Positions 8,367 through 19,212 of a stretch of 64,000 bases of DNA are shown here, piece after piece. The position numbers and the translations under genes are program-made. The notes beneath the pieces were generated by a model that worked only from the letters and a program-made list of their open reading frames with translations, ran no database searches and was not told where the DNA came from. The stretch is from positions 1,548,602-1,612,601 of the forward strand of contig NZ_QCZE01000001.1 in NCBI RefSeq assembly GCF_003075035.1. Reading direction: 5' to 3'. How positions within the stretch are numbered: the first letter of the stretch is position 1; the number at the start of each line of letters is the position of its first letter. This DNA comes from Zobellella maritima. Lineage in GTDB: Bacteria; Pseudomonadota; Gammaproteobacteria; Enterobacterales; Aeromonadaceae.

Positions 8367-8602
8367 GCAGGGAACCTTGCCCGGCAAGCCGACCGTCTGC
8401 GTCAGGACCGGAAAATGCTCCTGCCGTTCCGGCATTCCCGCCATCCATGGCGGTCGGATGTGCGGACGAGCCCCCAGAGGGCGGCTTGCCGCCTGCACCG
8501 AGCTTTGGACCTGACCGAACATCCGGTGAATGTTCGCAGCAGGGACAAAGCGAAGGTGGCCTTAGCCTACGGCGTGTCGGCGGACGGGTAAGGTCTCCCT
8601 GC
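8367..8602. repeat. mosaic hairpin repeat, copy 1 (inside the catabolic operon)
   Basis: The 291-base gap between the tautomerase and ferredoxin genes holds a long element bounded by GCAGGGAACCTTGCCCG (8367-8383) and its near-perfect inverse complement at 8585-8602. Inside, 8385-8455 matches 42050-42120 at 66 of 71 positions by eye. That block contains two hairpins: CCGGAA/TTCCGG and CCGCCAT-CC-ATGGCGG. After an equal 12-base spacer come GAGCCCCCA and, near the end, TACGGCGTGTCGG (8568-8580), both shared with other copies. A second hairpin type (8503-8552) is nested within. No gene is seen in this gap. Confidence 0.85.
8503..8552. repeat. nested hairpin repeat, second family, copy 1
   Basis: CTTTG at 8503 pairs with CAAAG near 8550, enclosing CGAACAT-ccggtga-ATGTTCG. 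The same architecture, with GAAC and TGTGAATGTTCGCAG in the middle and CTTGG/CCAAG arms, recurs at 29473-29524. The inner GTGAATGTTCGCAG is identical in both. It sits inside the larger mosaic repeat. Confidence 0.6.
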
Positions 8603-8612
8603 CTGCTCATGG

Positions 8613-8804
8613 CTAACGCCCCAGCGCCTTGGCCGATTGGCCGCCGATGCCGAAATGCTGCTTGGGCAGCTCGTTGATCAGTACCCGTACCGACTCACGC
8701 GGCGCGTCCAGGCTGCGCATCAGCGCGGCCGTGACCTCCTCGATGACCGCTTCCTTCTGTTGGTCGGTTCGGCCTTCCATCATGTTCACCTGTACAATCG
8801 GCAT
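8613..8804 (-). CDS. dmpI: 4-oxalocrotonate tautomerase
   Basis: A 63-codon gene; after loss of the initiator Met the 62-residue enzyme starts with the catalytic Pro1 (PIVQVNMMEGR). Arg11, Arg39 and Phe50, the other active-site residues of 4-oxalocrotonate tautomerase, are all at their canonical positions. It converts the 2-hydroxymuconate (enol) product of the dehydrogenase into the 2-oxo-3-hexenedioate form used by the decarboxylase. The gene follows the decarboxylase gene by 12 bases on the same strand and is followed by the 291-base repeat-filled gap. Its size is exactly that of the characterised hexameric enzymes. Confidence 0.95.
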   Translation of the reverse strand: MPIVQVNMMEGRTDQQKEAVIEEVTAALMRSLDAPRESVRVLINELPKQHFGIGGQSAKALGR

Positions 8805-8816
8805 GTCCGACTCTCC

Positions 8817-9608
8817 TTATACAAAGCGGCCACTGAGCGTCCCCAGGCCCTGATAGCGCACCACGAAGCTGTCGCCCTTGTTCATCTGCACCGCCGCTGT
8901 GATGGCGCCGATCATGATGAAGCTGCCCGCGGGGATAGACTCGCCTCGTTCGCCGAGCATGTTGGCGAGCATGGCCACCGAGGCCGCCGGATGACCCAGC
9001 ACCGCCGCACCGGCGCCGGTCTGCACCACCTGGCCATTGACTTCCATCACCACCCCCAGGTTCTTCAGATCCAGCTCGGCGACATCGGCCATGCGCCCGC
9101 CGGTGACAAAGCGACTGGATGACGAGTTGTCGGCAATCACGCTCTTGAGATCGAACTTGAAGTCCTTGTAGCGGGAGTCGATCACTTCCACCGCCGGCAT
9201 CACGAAATCGGTGGCGCGCAGCACGTCGCCGATATGACAGCCCGGCCCTGTGAGCTCGTGCTTGGTGACGAACGCCAGCTCGGCTTCAATCTTGGGGTGG
9301 ATCAGCTCATCGTGCTTGATGTCACCCCCTTCCGGCACGCTGAAATAGTCGGCCAGGAAGCCGTAGCAGGGTTGCTCGACGCCCATCTGCGCCATCTTGG
9401 CCCAGGAGGTCAGCCCCATCTTCATGCCCACGATTTTGGTGCCGCGGGCTTCCTTGCGGCGGCGGATCTCCCACTGGATGTCGAACGCATCCTGATAGGA
9501 CATCTCGGGGTACTCGTCGGTGATTTTGGTTACTTCAAAGGCTTCCAGCTCGGCGTTTTCGAGGTGTTCGGCAAGCCGGGCGATCTGGTCTTTATTCAGG
9601 TTTCCCAT
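8817..9608 (-). CDS. dmpH: 4-oxalocrotonate decarboxylase (2-oxo-3-hexenedioate decarboxylase)
   Basis: A 263-residue paralogue of the hydratase at 4473, but with the sequence of the DmpH/XylI branch: QWEIRRRKEARGTKIVGMKM, GLTSWAKMAQMGVEQPCYGF, LIHPKIEAELAFVTK and VRYQGLGTLSGRFV. It decarboxylates 4-oxalocrotonate to 2-hydroxypenta-2,4-dienoate and in known systems forms a complex with the hydratase, which explains keeping both. Its ATG overlaps the aldolase stop by one base (TGATG), so translation is probably coupled. The two paralogues are split by four genes here, whereas in many meta operons the hydratase lies nearer. Confidence 0.93.
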   Translation of the reverse strand: MGNLNKDQIARLAEHLENAELEAFEVTKITDEYPEMSYQDAFDIQWEIRRRKEARGTKIVGMKMGLTSWAKMAQMGVEQPCYGFLADYFSVPEGGDIKHDELIHPKIEAELAFVTKHELTGPGCHIGDVLRATDFVMPAVEVIDSRYKDFKFDLKSVIADNSSSSRFVTGGRMADVAELDLKNLGVVMEVNGQVVQTGAGAAVLGHPAASVAMLANMLGERGESIPAGSFIMIGAITAAVQMNKGDSFVVRYQGLGTLSGRFV

Positions 9609-10636
9609 CAGTTCAGTCCTTGTTGTTTGGCCATGGTCAGTGCCAGGTCTTCAATCATGTCTTCCTGGCCGCCAACGGTGCCGCGGCGCCCCAGCTCCAC
9701 CAATATGTCCCGGGCGGACACCCCGTACTTGGCTTCGGCCCGCTGTGCGAACAACAGGAAGGAGGAATACACACCGGCATAGCCCAGGGTCAGGGCGTCC
9801 CGGTCGACGCGGATCGGCTGGTCCATCATCGGCACCACCCGGTCCTCGGCCACATCCATGATCCGGTACAGATCGATACCGGTTTCGGCGTCCATGCGGT
9901 CGAGCACGGCACACAGCACTTCCAGCGGGGTGTTGCCGGCCCCGGCACCCAGCCCGGCAACCGAGCCGTCGATGCGGGTGGCGCCGGCCTCGATGGCCGC
10001 CAGGGAATTGGCGATGCCGAGACCCAGGTTGTGGTGGCCGTGGAAGCCAAGCTCCACCGCCGCCGGCAGCTCGCCGCGCAGCAACGCCATGCGGGCGGTA
10101 ACGTCAGCGGGCAGCATGTAGCCGGCGGAGTCGGTGACATAGATACAGTTGGCACCGTAATCCACCATCAGCCGTGCCTGTTCGAGGATCTTCTCCGGGC
10201 TGGCCATGTGCGCCATCATCAGGAAGCCGACCGTGTCCAGACCCAGTTTGGCGGCCAGCCCAATGTGCTGCTGGGACACATCCGCCTCGGTGCAGTGGGT
10301 GGCCACCCGTATGGTGGACACACCGCAGTCCCGGGCCATCTGCAAATGGTCGACGGTGCCGATGCCGGGCAACAGCAGGGCCGAGACCCTGGCTTGCTTC
10401 ATCTGCGGCACCACCGCCTGCAGATATTCCTCGTCGCTGTGGGCGGGGAAGCCATAGTTGACAGAGGCGCCGCCCAAGCCGTCGCCGTGGGTGACTTCGA
10501 TCAGTGGCATACCGGCGGCATCCAGGCCGGTGGCGATGTCCACCATCTGCGCCAGGGAAATCTGGTGCCGCTTGGCATGCATACCGTCGCGCAGGCTCAT
10601 GTCGTGCAGCATGACCTTCTTGTCTTTCAGATTCAT
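9608..10636 (-). CDS. dmpG: 4-hydroxy-2-oxovalerate aldolase
   Basis: The ATG at 10636 ([21 protein letters not shown]) gives 342 residues; the upstream extension to 10699 overlaps the preceding gene and is not supported. The RDGMHA segment holds the conserved Arg-Asp of DmpG-type class II aldolases, and the late HGHHNLGLG motif supplies the metal-binding histidines in the TIM barrel. The C-terminal region [19 protein letters not shown] forms the domain that contacts the dehydrogenase. The enzyme cleaves 4-hydroxy-2-oxovalerate to pyruvate and acetaldehyde and channels the aldehyde to its partner, encoded 13 bases upstream. Confidence 0.95.
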   Translation of the reverse strand: MNLKDKKVMLHDMSLRDGMHAKRHQISLAQMVDIATGLDAAGMPLIEVTHGDGLGGASVNYGFPAHSDEEYLQAVVPQMKQARVSALLLPGIGTVDHLQMARDCGVSTIRVATHCTEADVSQQHIGLAAKLGLDTVGFLMMAHMASPEKILEQARLMVDYGANCIYVTDSAGYMLPADVTARMALLRGELPAAVELGFHGHHNLGLGIANSLAAIEAGATRIDGSVAGLGAGAGNTPLEVLCAVLDRMDAETGIDLYRIMDVAEDRVVPMMDQPIRVDRDALTLGYAGVYSSFLLFAQRAEAKYGVSARDILVELGRRGTVGGQEDMIEDLALTMAKQQGLN

Positions 10637-10649
10637 TTCGTTTGTCTCC

Positions 10650-11558
10650 TTAGCCCCGGGCCGGTAACTGAATCGCCCCACTGGCCGCCTCTTCGGCAAA
10701 CAGCTCGGCGGTGCGCAGGGCGGCGGCAGTCATGATGTCCAGGTTGCCCGCATAGGTGGGCAGGAAATCGCCCAGGCCGGCCACTTCCATGAACATCGAC
10801 ACCTTGTTGCCGTCGAACACAGGGCCGTTGACCAGCTTGTAGCCGGGCACGTATTGTTGTACCTGCTCAACCATGTCCAACACCGAGCGGGTGATGGCTT
10901 CCTTATCGGGTTCGCCCTCGACCAGGCAATGCACTGTGTCGCGCATCATCAGCGGCGGCTCGGCCGGGTTGATGATGATGATGGCCTTGCCCTGGCGGGC
11001 GCCGCCCACGGATTCCACCGCGCCGGCGGTGGTACGGGTAAACTCGTCGATATTCTGGCGAGTACCGGGGCCGACCGAGCGGGAGGACACGGTGGCGATG
11101 ATTTCACCGTAGGCCACCGGCTGCACCCAGCTGACGGCGGCAACCATGGGAATGGTGGCCTGGCCGCCGCAGGTGACCATATTGACGTTCAGCTGCAGTT
11201 GGGCGGCATGCCGCTTGAGGTTGACCGGCGGCACGCAGAAGGGGCCGATGGCGGCAGGGGTCAGATCGATCATGATGACCCCCAGTTCGTTGAGCTTGCG
11301 GCTATTCTCGGCGTGGACATAGGCCGAGGTGGCATCGAAGGCGATGCGGATGTCGTCTTCCAGCACATGCGGCAGCAGGCCGTCGACGCCGGTGTCGCAG
11401 GTCTTGATGCCCATCTCCCGAGCGCGCTTCAAGCCATCGGATGCAGGGTCGATGCCGACCATCCACACCGGCTCTATCCAGTCCGAGCGCAGCATCTTCA
11501 TCAGCAGGTCGGTGCCGATGTTGCCCGGCCCGATAATAGCTGCCTTGAGTTTTTTCAT
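10650..11558 (-). CDS. dmpF: acetaldehyde dehydrogenase (CoA-acylating)
   Basis: A 302-residue NAD-dependent acylating aldehyde dehydrogenase. The N-terminal Rossmann motif [10 protein letters not shown], the active-site Cys130 in [13 protein letters not shown] and the C-terminal dimerisation region ([27 protein letters not shown]) all match DmpF. It turns acetaldehyde from the aldolase into acetyl-CoA, ending the pathway. It is the first of the meta-pathway genes after antC, separated by a 149-base gap that might carry a secondary promoter; I could not assign one. The DNA is clearly more GC-rich than antABC just upstream. Confidence 0.96.
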   Translation of the reverse strand: MKKLKAAIIGPGNIGTDLLMKMLRSDWIEPVWMVGIDPASDGLKRAREMGIKTCDTGVDGLLPHVLEDDIRIAFDATSAYVHAENSRKLNELGVIMIDLTPAAIGPFCVPPVNLKRHAAQLQLNVNMVTCGGQATIPMVAAVSWVQPVAYGEIIATVSSRSVGPGTRQNIDEFTRTTAGAVESVGGARQGKAIIIINPAEPPLMMRDTVHCLVEGEPDKEAITRSVLDMVEQVQQYVPGYKLVNGPVFDGNKVSMFMEVAGLGDFLPTYAGNLDIMTAAALRTAELFAEEAASGAIQLPARG

Positions 11559-11707
11559 GTGATCACTCCCCTATTCTTTTTGCTGTAAACCGCCCAATAA
11601 ATAACTGCTGTACCCGGGCACGCTGTTTTTTCCAAGACAAGGGCAGTCAGGAAAATCATCGGAGCAGTCTTAAAAATTTCAGTGCTATTCGAAACAGTTA
11701 TGCGGCA

Positions 11708-12721
11708 TCAGCTGGAAACAAACTTTTCAAAATATAATTGGTGCTCGGCCACCTGATTCACTTCCAGCCAGTTTTGGGTTGCGTCTATCATGGGTGGCGG
11801 ACCACACAAATAGGTATCGAATGGCTGCTGCAGATACTCCTTGTCGAACAGATCACAAACCACACCCTGCTTGCCCTGCCAATATTGAGACGGCTTCATC
11901 ACGATGACGTCATAATCGAAGTCGGCCAGTTGTGCCTTAAATGAATCAAGCCGATCCAGCTCGCTTAAATCCATATCCTGAGTCACGCCATAGCATAAAC
12001 GGACGGTTTGATGACAGTCCCCCCGTGCGGCCAGATCTTCCAGCATGCCAAGAAAAGCCGACAGCCCAGTTCCACCGGCCACCATCAATAAGGGTCTTTC
12101 TACTTCGCGCAGATAAAAAGATCCCATAGGCGCCTCAAAGGTTATTTCATCCCCGACCCGGCACCGGTAACGTAAATAGTCGCTCATTACGCCATTGGGC
12201 AGCAGCCGAATTAAAAAGCGGACATAACCTTCCGCAGCCGAATGATTGGCAAAGGAATAGGCGCGCCATTGATCCGTTCCCGGAATCTGGATACGGGCAT
12301 ATTGTCCGGGCAAGTAGCGCAACCGACTCCCTTCACCTTCGAGCTTGATCTCGATGAGCGCGGCGGCATCCGATACCTGCTTGAAGACGCTGACAGTGCC
12401 TTTGAAGCTCTCGCTGGAAACACTGCAGAGGGTGGAATCCACATCAAAATAAAATGATCCGGACGATTTGAGTCGCGTCTGACAGGCCAGTATATGGCCG
12501 GAACCTATTTCTTTATCAGACAGCGCTTCTTCGTCTATATAATCCAGTTCAACCTCGCCGGATTCGCAAAGCCCGCGACAGGTGGCACAGACCCCCTCAC
12601 GACAGTCAACCGGTAAATTAACTCCCTGTCGTAAAGAGGCATCCATCAATAACTCGTTTTCCTTAACCTCGATGAATCGAGTCTTACCATCACGAAAAAC
12701 GATAGCAGCGGTATAAGACAT
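11708..12721 (-). CDS. antC: anthranilate 1,2-dioxygenase electron-transfer component (ferredoxin-NADH reductase)
   Basis: A 337-residue three-domain reductase of the BenC/AntC type. The N-terminal [2Fe-2S] domain has C-REGV-C-AT-C and a fourth Cys in HILACQTRL. The FAD domain has the RAYSFANHS motif, and the NADH-binding domain has LMVAGGTGLSAFLGML and CGPPPMIDA. It moves electrons from NADH through FAD and the iron-sulfur centre to the oxygenase. It follows antB by 16 bases and is followed by a 149-base gap before the acetaldehyde dehydrogenase gene. Codon and base usage are noticeably more AT-rich than the meta-pathway genes, hinting at separate ancestry. Confidence 0.92.
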   Translation of the reverse strand: MSYTAAIVFRDGKTRFIEVKENELLMDASLRQGVNLPVDCREGVCATCRGLCESGEVELDYIDEEALSDKEIGSGHILACQTRLKSSGSFYFDVDSTLCSVSSESFKGTVSVFKQVSDAAALIEIKLEGEGSRLRYLPGQYARIQIPGTDQWRAYSFANHSAAEGYVRFLIRLLPNGVMSDYLRYRCRVGDEITFEAPMGSFYLREVERPLLMVAGGTGLSAFLGMLEDLAARGDCHQTVRLCYGVTQDMDLSELDRLDSFKAQLADFDYDVIVMKPSQYWQGKQGVVCDLFDKEYLQQPFDTYLCGPPPMIDATQNWLEVNQVAEHQLYFEKFVSS

Positions 12722-12737
12722 AATTACCCCAATCAGT

Positions 12738-13223
12738 TTAAACGTGATAAAAATCCAGTACGGAATCTATTTTATCGTTGAGCAAAATGGTCTGTTTATA
12801 GGTTATTTTCCAGCTGTCATTATCACGGCGCAGCCGATAATTGGCAGTACCGAAAAAATGATGACTTTCACCAAAACGATAATAATGGGTGACCCAGTTA
12901 ACCCGAACCGTAAACAGACCCTTGCCATCTTCCTGATAGCGCAAATTATTAATCAGATGCAGGGTGCGCGGCATGGGAGTAGAAGCCGCCGACTTGCCGG
13001 TGCGCAGACGGAATACCCGATCTTCAATTCCTCCCCTGTCTGCATAATACATCAGGGACATTTCACGCTTGGGATCCCTGGTATGCTGATGTTCGGTTTC
13101 CCATTGGGGAATATGGAACTCGGCATCGGGGGAGAACTGCTCCAGATAGTTGTCCCAATCCTGATCATCGCACAACGCCGAAAGCTGATAAAAAAACTGT
13201 TCGAGTGAGTGTTGGTATTCCAT
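12738..13223 (-). CDS. antB: anthranilate 1,2-dioxygenase small (beta) subunit
   Basis: A 161-residue ring-hydroxylating dioxygenase beta subunit with an NTF2-like fold. Recognisable stretches are QFFYQLSALCDDQDWDNYLE, MSLMYYADRGGIEDRVFRLR, a TPMPRTLHLINNLR segment and a closing SWKITYKQTILLNDKIDSVLDFYHV. It plays a structural role in the (alpha-beta)3 oxygenase. It lies three bases after antA and 16 before antC, clearly one transcription unit. Its base composition is AT-rich compared with the genes to its left. Confidence 0.92.
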   Translation of the reverse strand: MEYQHSLEQFFYQLSALCDDQDWDNYLEQFSPDAEFHIPQWETEHQHTRDPKREMSLMYYADRGGIEDRVFRLRTGKSAASTPMPRTLHLINNLRYQEDGKGLFTVRVNWVTHYYRFGESHHFFGTANYRLRRDNDSWKITYKQTILLNDKIDSVLDFYHV

Positions 13224-13226
13224 GGA

Positions 13227-14615
13227 TTACACCTCTTCAGACTTCTGTGATTTCTTTTCCAGCCCTTGCAACATCATTTCCTGCCAGGCCCCGTGCTGAT
13301 TCACATAAAGCCCTTCCTGAGTAAACTCGACCCCGGTTATCACGGGCTTGATACCCAGTACCTGGCTGTTGGGCGTTTCACCGTATTGCCAGGTCTCGTA
13401 GCCACGGGAGATATCGCTCCAGGGTGAAATTCGCGCTTCAAAACCGCGCTGGGATTCCTTGAATTCAACCAGATCATCCGGTGTCCCCATGCCGGACACA
13501 TTGAAGAAATCCTCGAACTGGCGGATACGGTTTTCCCGGTCGGCGGCCGACTCGCCCTTCACCCCCAGGCACAGGCTGATCACTTCGGTCTTGTTCCAGG
13601 CAACCGGGCGAATAATGCGCAGCTGGGAGCTGATCTGATCCATAAAGAACAGGCTGGGATAGATATTCAGGTTGCGCAGCCGGTGCATGGTCCACTTGGC
13701 CCGCTCTTCGTCATGGGCTTCCAGCAGGCGAGGCATGACGCTGTCATAACCCGGCCGTACCCTGGGATTGGGCATATCACTGAACAACAGGCTGTGACCA
13801 TGATGGAAAGAAAACCAGCCATCGTCGGTATCCTTGTCACCGGCGCCCAGCTTGCTGTAATCCAGGGTATCGCCGCCGGTACCGTTTTTACTGGCCTCCA
13901 GCTCCCGGCGATGCTGTACCGTGCTCACATAGTTGTAGTGCACCGTGCTGACATGATAACCATCCAGGCCGTTTTCATTCTGCAGCTTCCAGTTGCCGTT
14001 AAAGGTGTAGGTGGACTGGCCGGGCAGCACTTCCAGTTCTCCATCGACCGATTGCTCGACCATCATGTCGAAAAATAACCGGGTATCGCCGAGGAAGTCT
14101 TCCAGGCTCAGCTCTGACTCCAAATCCAGGCTGATAAACACAAATCCCTTATAGCTGGAAATCCGCGCCTCACGCAGGCCCCGGCTGGACTTGTCGAAAT
14201 CGGCGGGATATTCGGCCGGCGCCTTGACCTTCACCAGCCGACCGTCCGACTTGTAACACCAGGCGTGGAACGGGCAGGTAAAGGTCGACTGGTTGCCCTT
14301 GCATACCCGGGTCAGGGTGGCCCCCCTGTGCTGACAGGTATTGGCCAGGGCATGCAGCTCGCCCTTGCCGTCGCGGGTGATGATCATCGGCTGACGGCCG
14401 GCCTGCATGGTAATAAAATCGTTGGGATTGGCTATCTGGCTTTCATGACAGGCAAAGATCCACTGCTTCTCGAAAATCAATTCCATTTCAAGATCAAACA
14501 GCGCCTTATCGGTGAACATGTCCCGAGCTATACGATAAACACCTTGCTCTGGCCTGAAATCGAGACAGCCCTGGACAAATTCCTGCCACTGGGCAACGCT
14601 TCTGTGGGTGGTCAT
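13227..14615 (-). CDS. antA: anthranilate 1,2-dioxygenase large (alpha) subunit
   Basis: Start at the ATG at 14615, preceded by AAGGAGAGG; this gives 462 residues. The Rieske cluster ligands are Cys94-x-His96 (CQHRG) and Cys114-x2-His117 (CPFH). The mononuclear iron site has D-GY-H-VSTV-H (in NENGLDGYHVSTVHYNYV) and a later FEDFFNVSGMGTPDDL. Long stretches such as LEMELIFEK-W and HRLRNLNIYPSLFF-DQISSQLRIIRPVAWNKTE agree with Pseudomonas AntA better than with BenA, as far as I recall those sequences. The enzyme would convert anthranilate to catechol with release of ammonia and CO2. Benzoate or another aminobenzoate is a less likely substrate. Confidence 0.9.
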   Translation of the reverse strand: MTTHRSVAQWQEFVQGCLDFRPEQGVYRIARDMFTDKALFDLEMELIFEKQWIFACHESQIANPNDFITMQAGRQPMIITRDGKGELHALANTCQHRGATLTRVCKGNQSTFTCPFHAWCYKSDGRLVKVKAPAEYPADFDKSSRGLREARISSYKGFVFISLDLESELSLEDFLGDTRLFFDMMVEQSVDGELEVLPGQSTYTFNGNWKLQNENGLDGYHVSTVHYNYVSTVQHRRELEASKNGTGGDTLDYSKLGAGDKDTDDGWFSFHHGHSLLFSDMPNPRVRPGYDSVMPRLLEAHDEERAKWTMHRLRNLNIYPSLFFMDQISSQLRIIRPVAWNKTEVISLCLGVKGESAADRENRIRQFEDFFNVSGMGTPDDLVEFKESQRGFEARISPWSDISRGYETWQYGETPNSQVLGIKPVITGVEFTQEGLYVNQHGAWQEMMLQGLEKKSQKSEEV

Positions 14616-14678
14616 GGGGTCCTCTCCTTTTGAGCCTGATTGGTATGGAATCAATCTAGCGCTCAAGCCGGAGGGTCG

Positions 14679-14707
14679 ATATGCAGTTTAGATGTTAACT
14701 ATATGCA
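14679..14707 (-). promoter_or_regulatory. probable AraC/XylS-type operator upstream of antA
   Basis: ATATGCA occurs twice as a direct repeat (14679-14685 and 14701-14707), 22 bases apart, about two helical turns, which is how AraC/XylS regulators arrange half-sites. On the transcribed strand the antA-proximal copy reads TGCATATCGA and its TATCGA is 17 bases from a possible -10 TAGATT (14658-14653), so an activator there would overlap the -35 region as in class II promoters. The spot lies between the divergent antA and the AraC-type regulator gene. Three GTTAAC hexamers also occur in this gap. This is inference from pattern. Confidence 0.45.
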
Positions 14708-14905
14708 CTTCCTGGTAGACCATTTGTTAACAGGTCGCTCTTTATGGTAAAACGCATTATCCGATTCTCCACGGAACTATCTCAGGAGAGCGGCACACGG
14801 CACGGGATTCGGCGTGAGGGATGTGAGTCAAATGCTGTCAACCCATGTCAGGGTTAACAACAGCGGATACGGCTGACGATAGGGACACAGTCGAAAGGGA
14901 AGCAT

Positions 14906-15883
14906 ATGAACCAGCACCATAACAGGGTACAGAGGCAGTTTTTGGCGATAGAGCTGAGCAGCATCGGCTCGGCCCGCGATTGGATGGGTAGAATATGTGG
15001 TCCCCATAACCTCGAGATCAGCAGGCCCCAGGATCTGCTGTTCCGTCATCAGGGGGCTTCTTTGGGCCAAATTTCCTTTGGCGTAATCGAATATTCCACC
15101 CCCGCCCATGTCAAGACCCAGGACTTGTTACACAGTTACAGCATCAGCCTGCCCCTGACCGGCTCCCAGTACATAGAGCATAAAAAAAACAGGATTGAAT
15201 CGAACGCCCAGACGGGCTTGATCGTCTCTCCCGGCAACCCGGTCAGTCTGACGCTGGGGGCGGACTGCCGGAAGCAACTGGTGCGTATCTCCCGTACGGC
15301 GGTGGAACAAAAACTGGCGTCCCTGCTGCACAGAGACATCTCTGCCCCGATTATTTTTGATCCCGGCATCCGACTGAACGAAGGCATGGGCGACTGGTGG
15401 AGTACGGTCGCAACCCTGCAGGGAATGCTGAAGAATCAAAGCAGCCTGTTCGATTTTCCCGATGTCTGGTCATCTTTCCAGGACACCCTGATCACAGGAT
15501 TGCTCTATGCCCAACCCCATAATTATTCGCGCGAGCTGGAAGATCGTCAGCTTAACCGGCCGACCTACCTGACCGAGCTTGAGTCGATGATGAAAGCCCA
15601 TCTCGACCAGGCCCTGTCGGTGAATGATTTCGAAAAGGCCGCCGGGGTCAGCCGGGAAAAACTTTATCGGGATTTCCGCACCTTCTATGACTGCTCGCCT
15701 ATGGCCTATTTCCGCAACCTGCGTTTCCAACAGGTCAGGATCCGCTTGCAACAAGCGGCCGCCAATGAAAGTGTCTCCAGCATCGCCATGGACTGCGGCT
15801 TTACCCAATTGGGCCGCTTTGCCAAAGAGTATCAGCAGCGCTTCGGTGAGCTGCCTTCCGAGAGCTTCAAGGGCAAACATTGA
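14906..15883 (+). CDS. antR: AraC/XylS family transcriptional activator, probable regulator of ant genes
   Basis: A 325-residue protein with GAAAGGGA upstream of its ATG. Residues about 20-200 form the AraC-binding-like ligand domain (LTGSQYIEHKKNRIESNAQTGLIVSPG region). The C-terminal 100 residues carry two helix-turn-helix motifs: LSVNDFEKAAGVSREKLYRDF followed by PMAYFRNLRFQQVR, then VSSIAMDCGFTQLGRFAKEYQQRFGELPSESF. It is divergent from antA with 290 bases between them, the usual layout of antR-antABC. By analogy with AntR it would activate the catabolic genes when anthranilate is present. The symbol is inferred from context and family. Confidence 0.85.
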   Translation: MNQHHNRVQRQFLAIELSSIGSARDWMGRICGPHNLEISRPQDLLFRHQGASLGQISFGVIEYSTPAHVKTQDLLHSYSISLPLTGSQYIEHKKNRIESNAQTGLIVSPGNPVSLTLGADCRKQLVRISRTAVEQKLASLLHRDISAPIIFDPGIRLNEGMGDWWSTVATLQGMLKNQSSLFDFPDVWSSFQDTLITGLLYAQPHNYSRELEDRQLNRPTYLTELESMMKAHLDQALSVNDFEKAAGVSREKLYRDFRTFYDCSPMAYFRNLRFQQVRIRLQQAAANESVSSIAMDCGFTQLGRFAKEYQQRFGELPSESFKGKH

Positions 15884-15915
15884 TGAAGATTGTCGATCGC
15901 TCCTGATAACCAAAC

Positions 15916-15946
15916 AAAAAAAAGGCGCCCACAGGCGCCTTTTTTT
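15916..15946. terminator. bidirectional Rho-independent terminator between antR and carB
   Basis: A run of A (15916-15923), GGCGCC, a 4-base loop, GGCGCC and a run of T (15940-15946) make a hairpin with U-tracts in both directions. It lies between convergent antR and carB and would end both transcripts, marking the edge of the catabolic region. Confidence 0.9.
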
Positions 15947-15968
15947 CGTTTGGCCGGTTGGCCGCTGA

Positions 15969-19196
<3,228 letters not shown>

Positions 19197-19212
19197 GACT
19201 CTTCCCTACTCC

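Noticed and set aside
8322-8522. N-terminal extension of the ferredoxin gene to 8522
   Set aside because: The extension is repeat sequence; a strong AGGAGG precedes the ATG at 8321 and the ferredoxin fold starts there.
11559-11707. Possible internal promoter between antC and the acetaldehyde dehydrogenase gene
   Set aside because: TTGGAA and TACAGC are 17 bases apart but match the consensus poorly, especially at -10; not enough to call.
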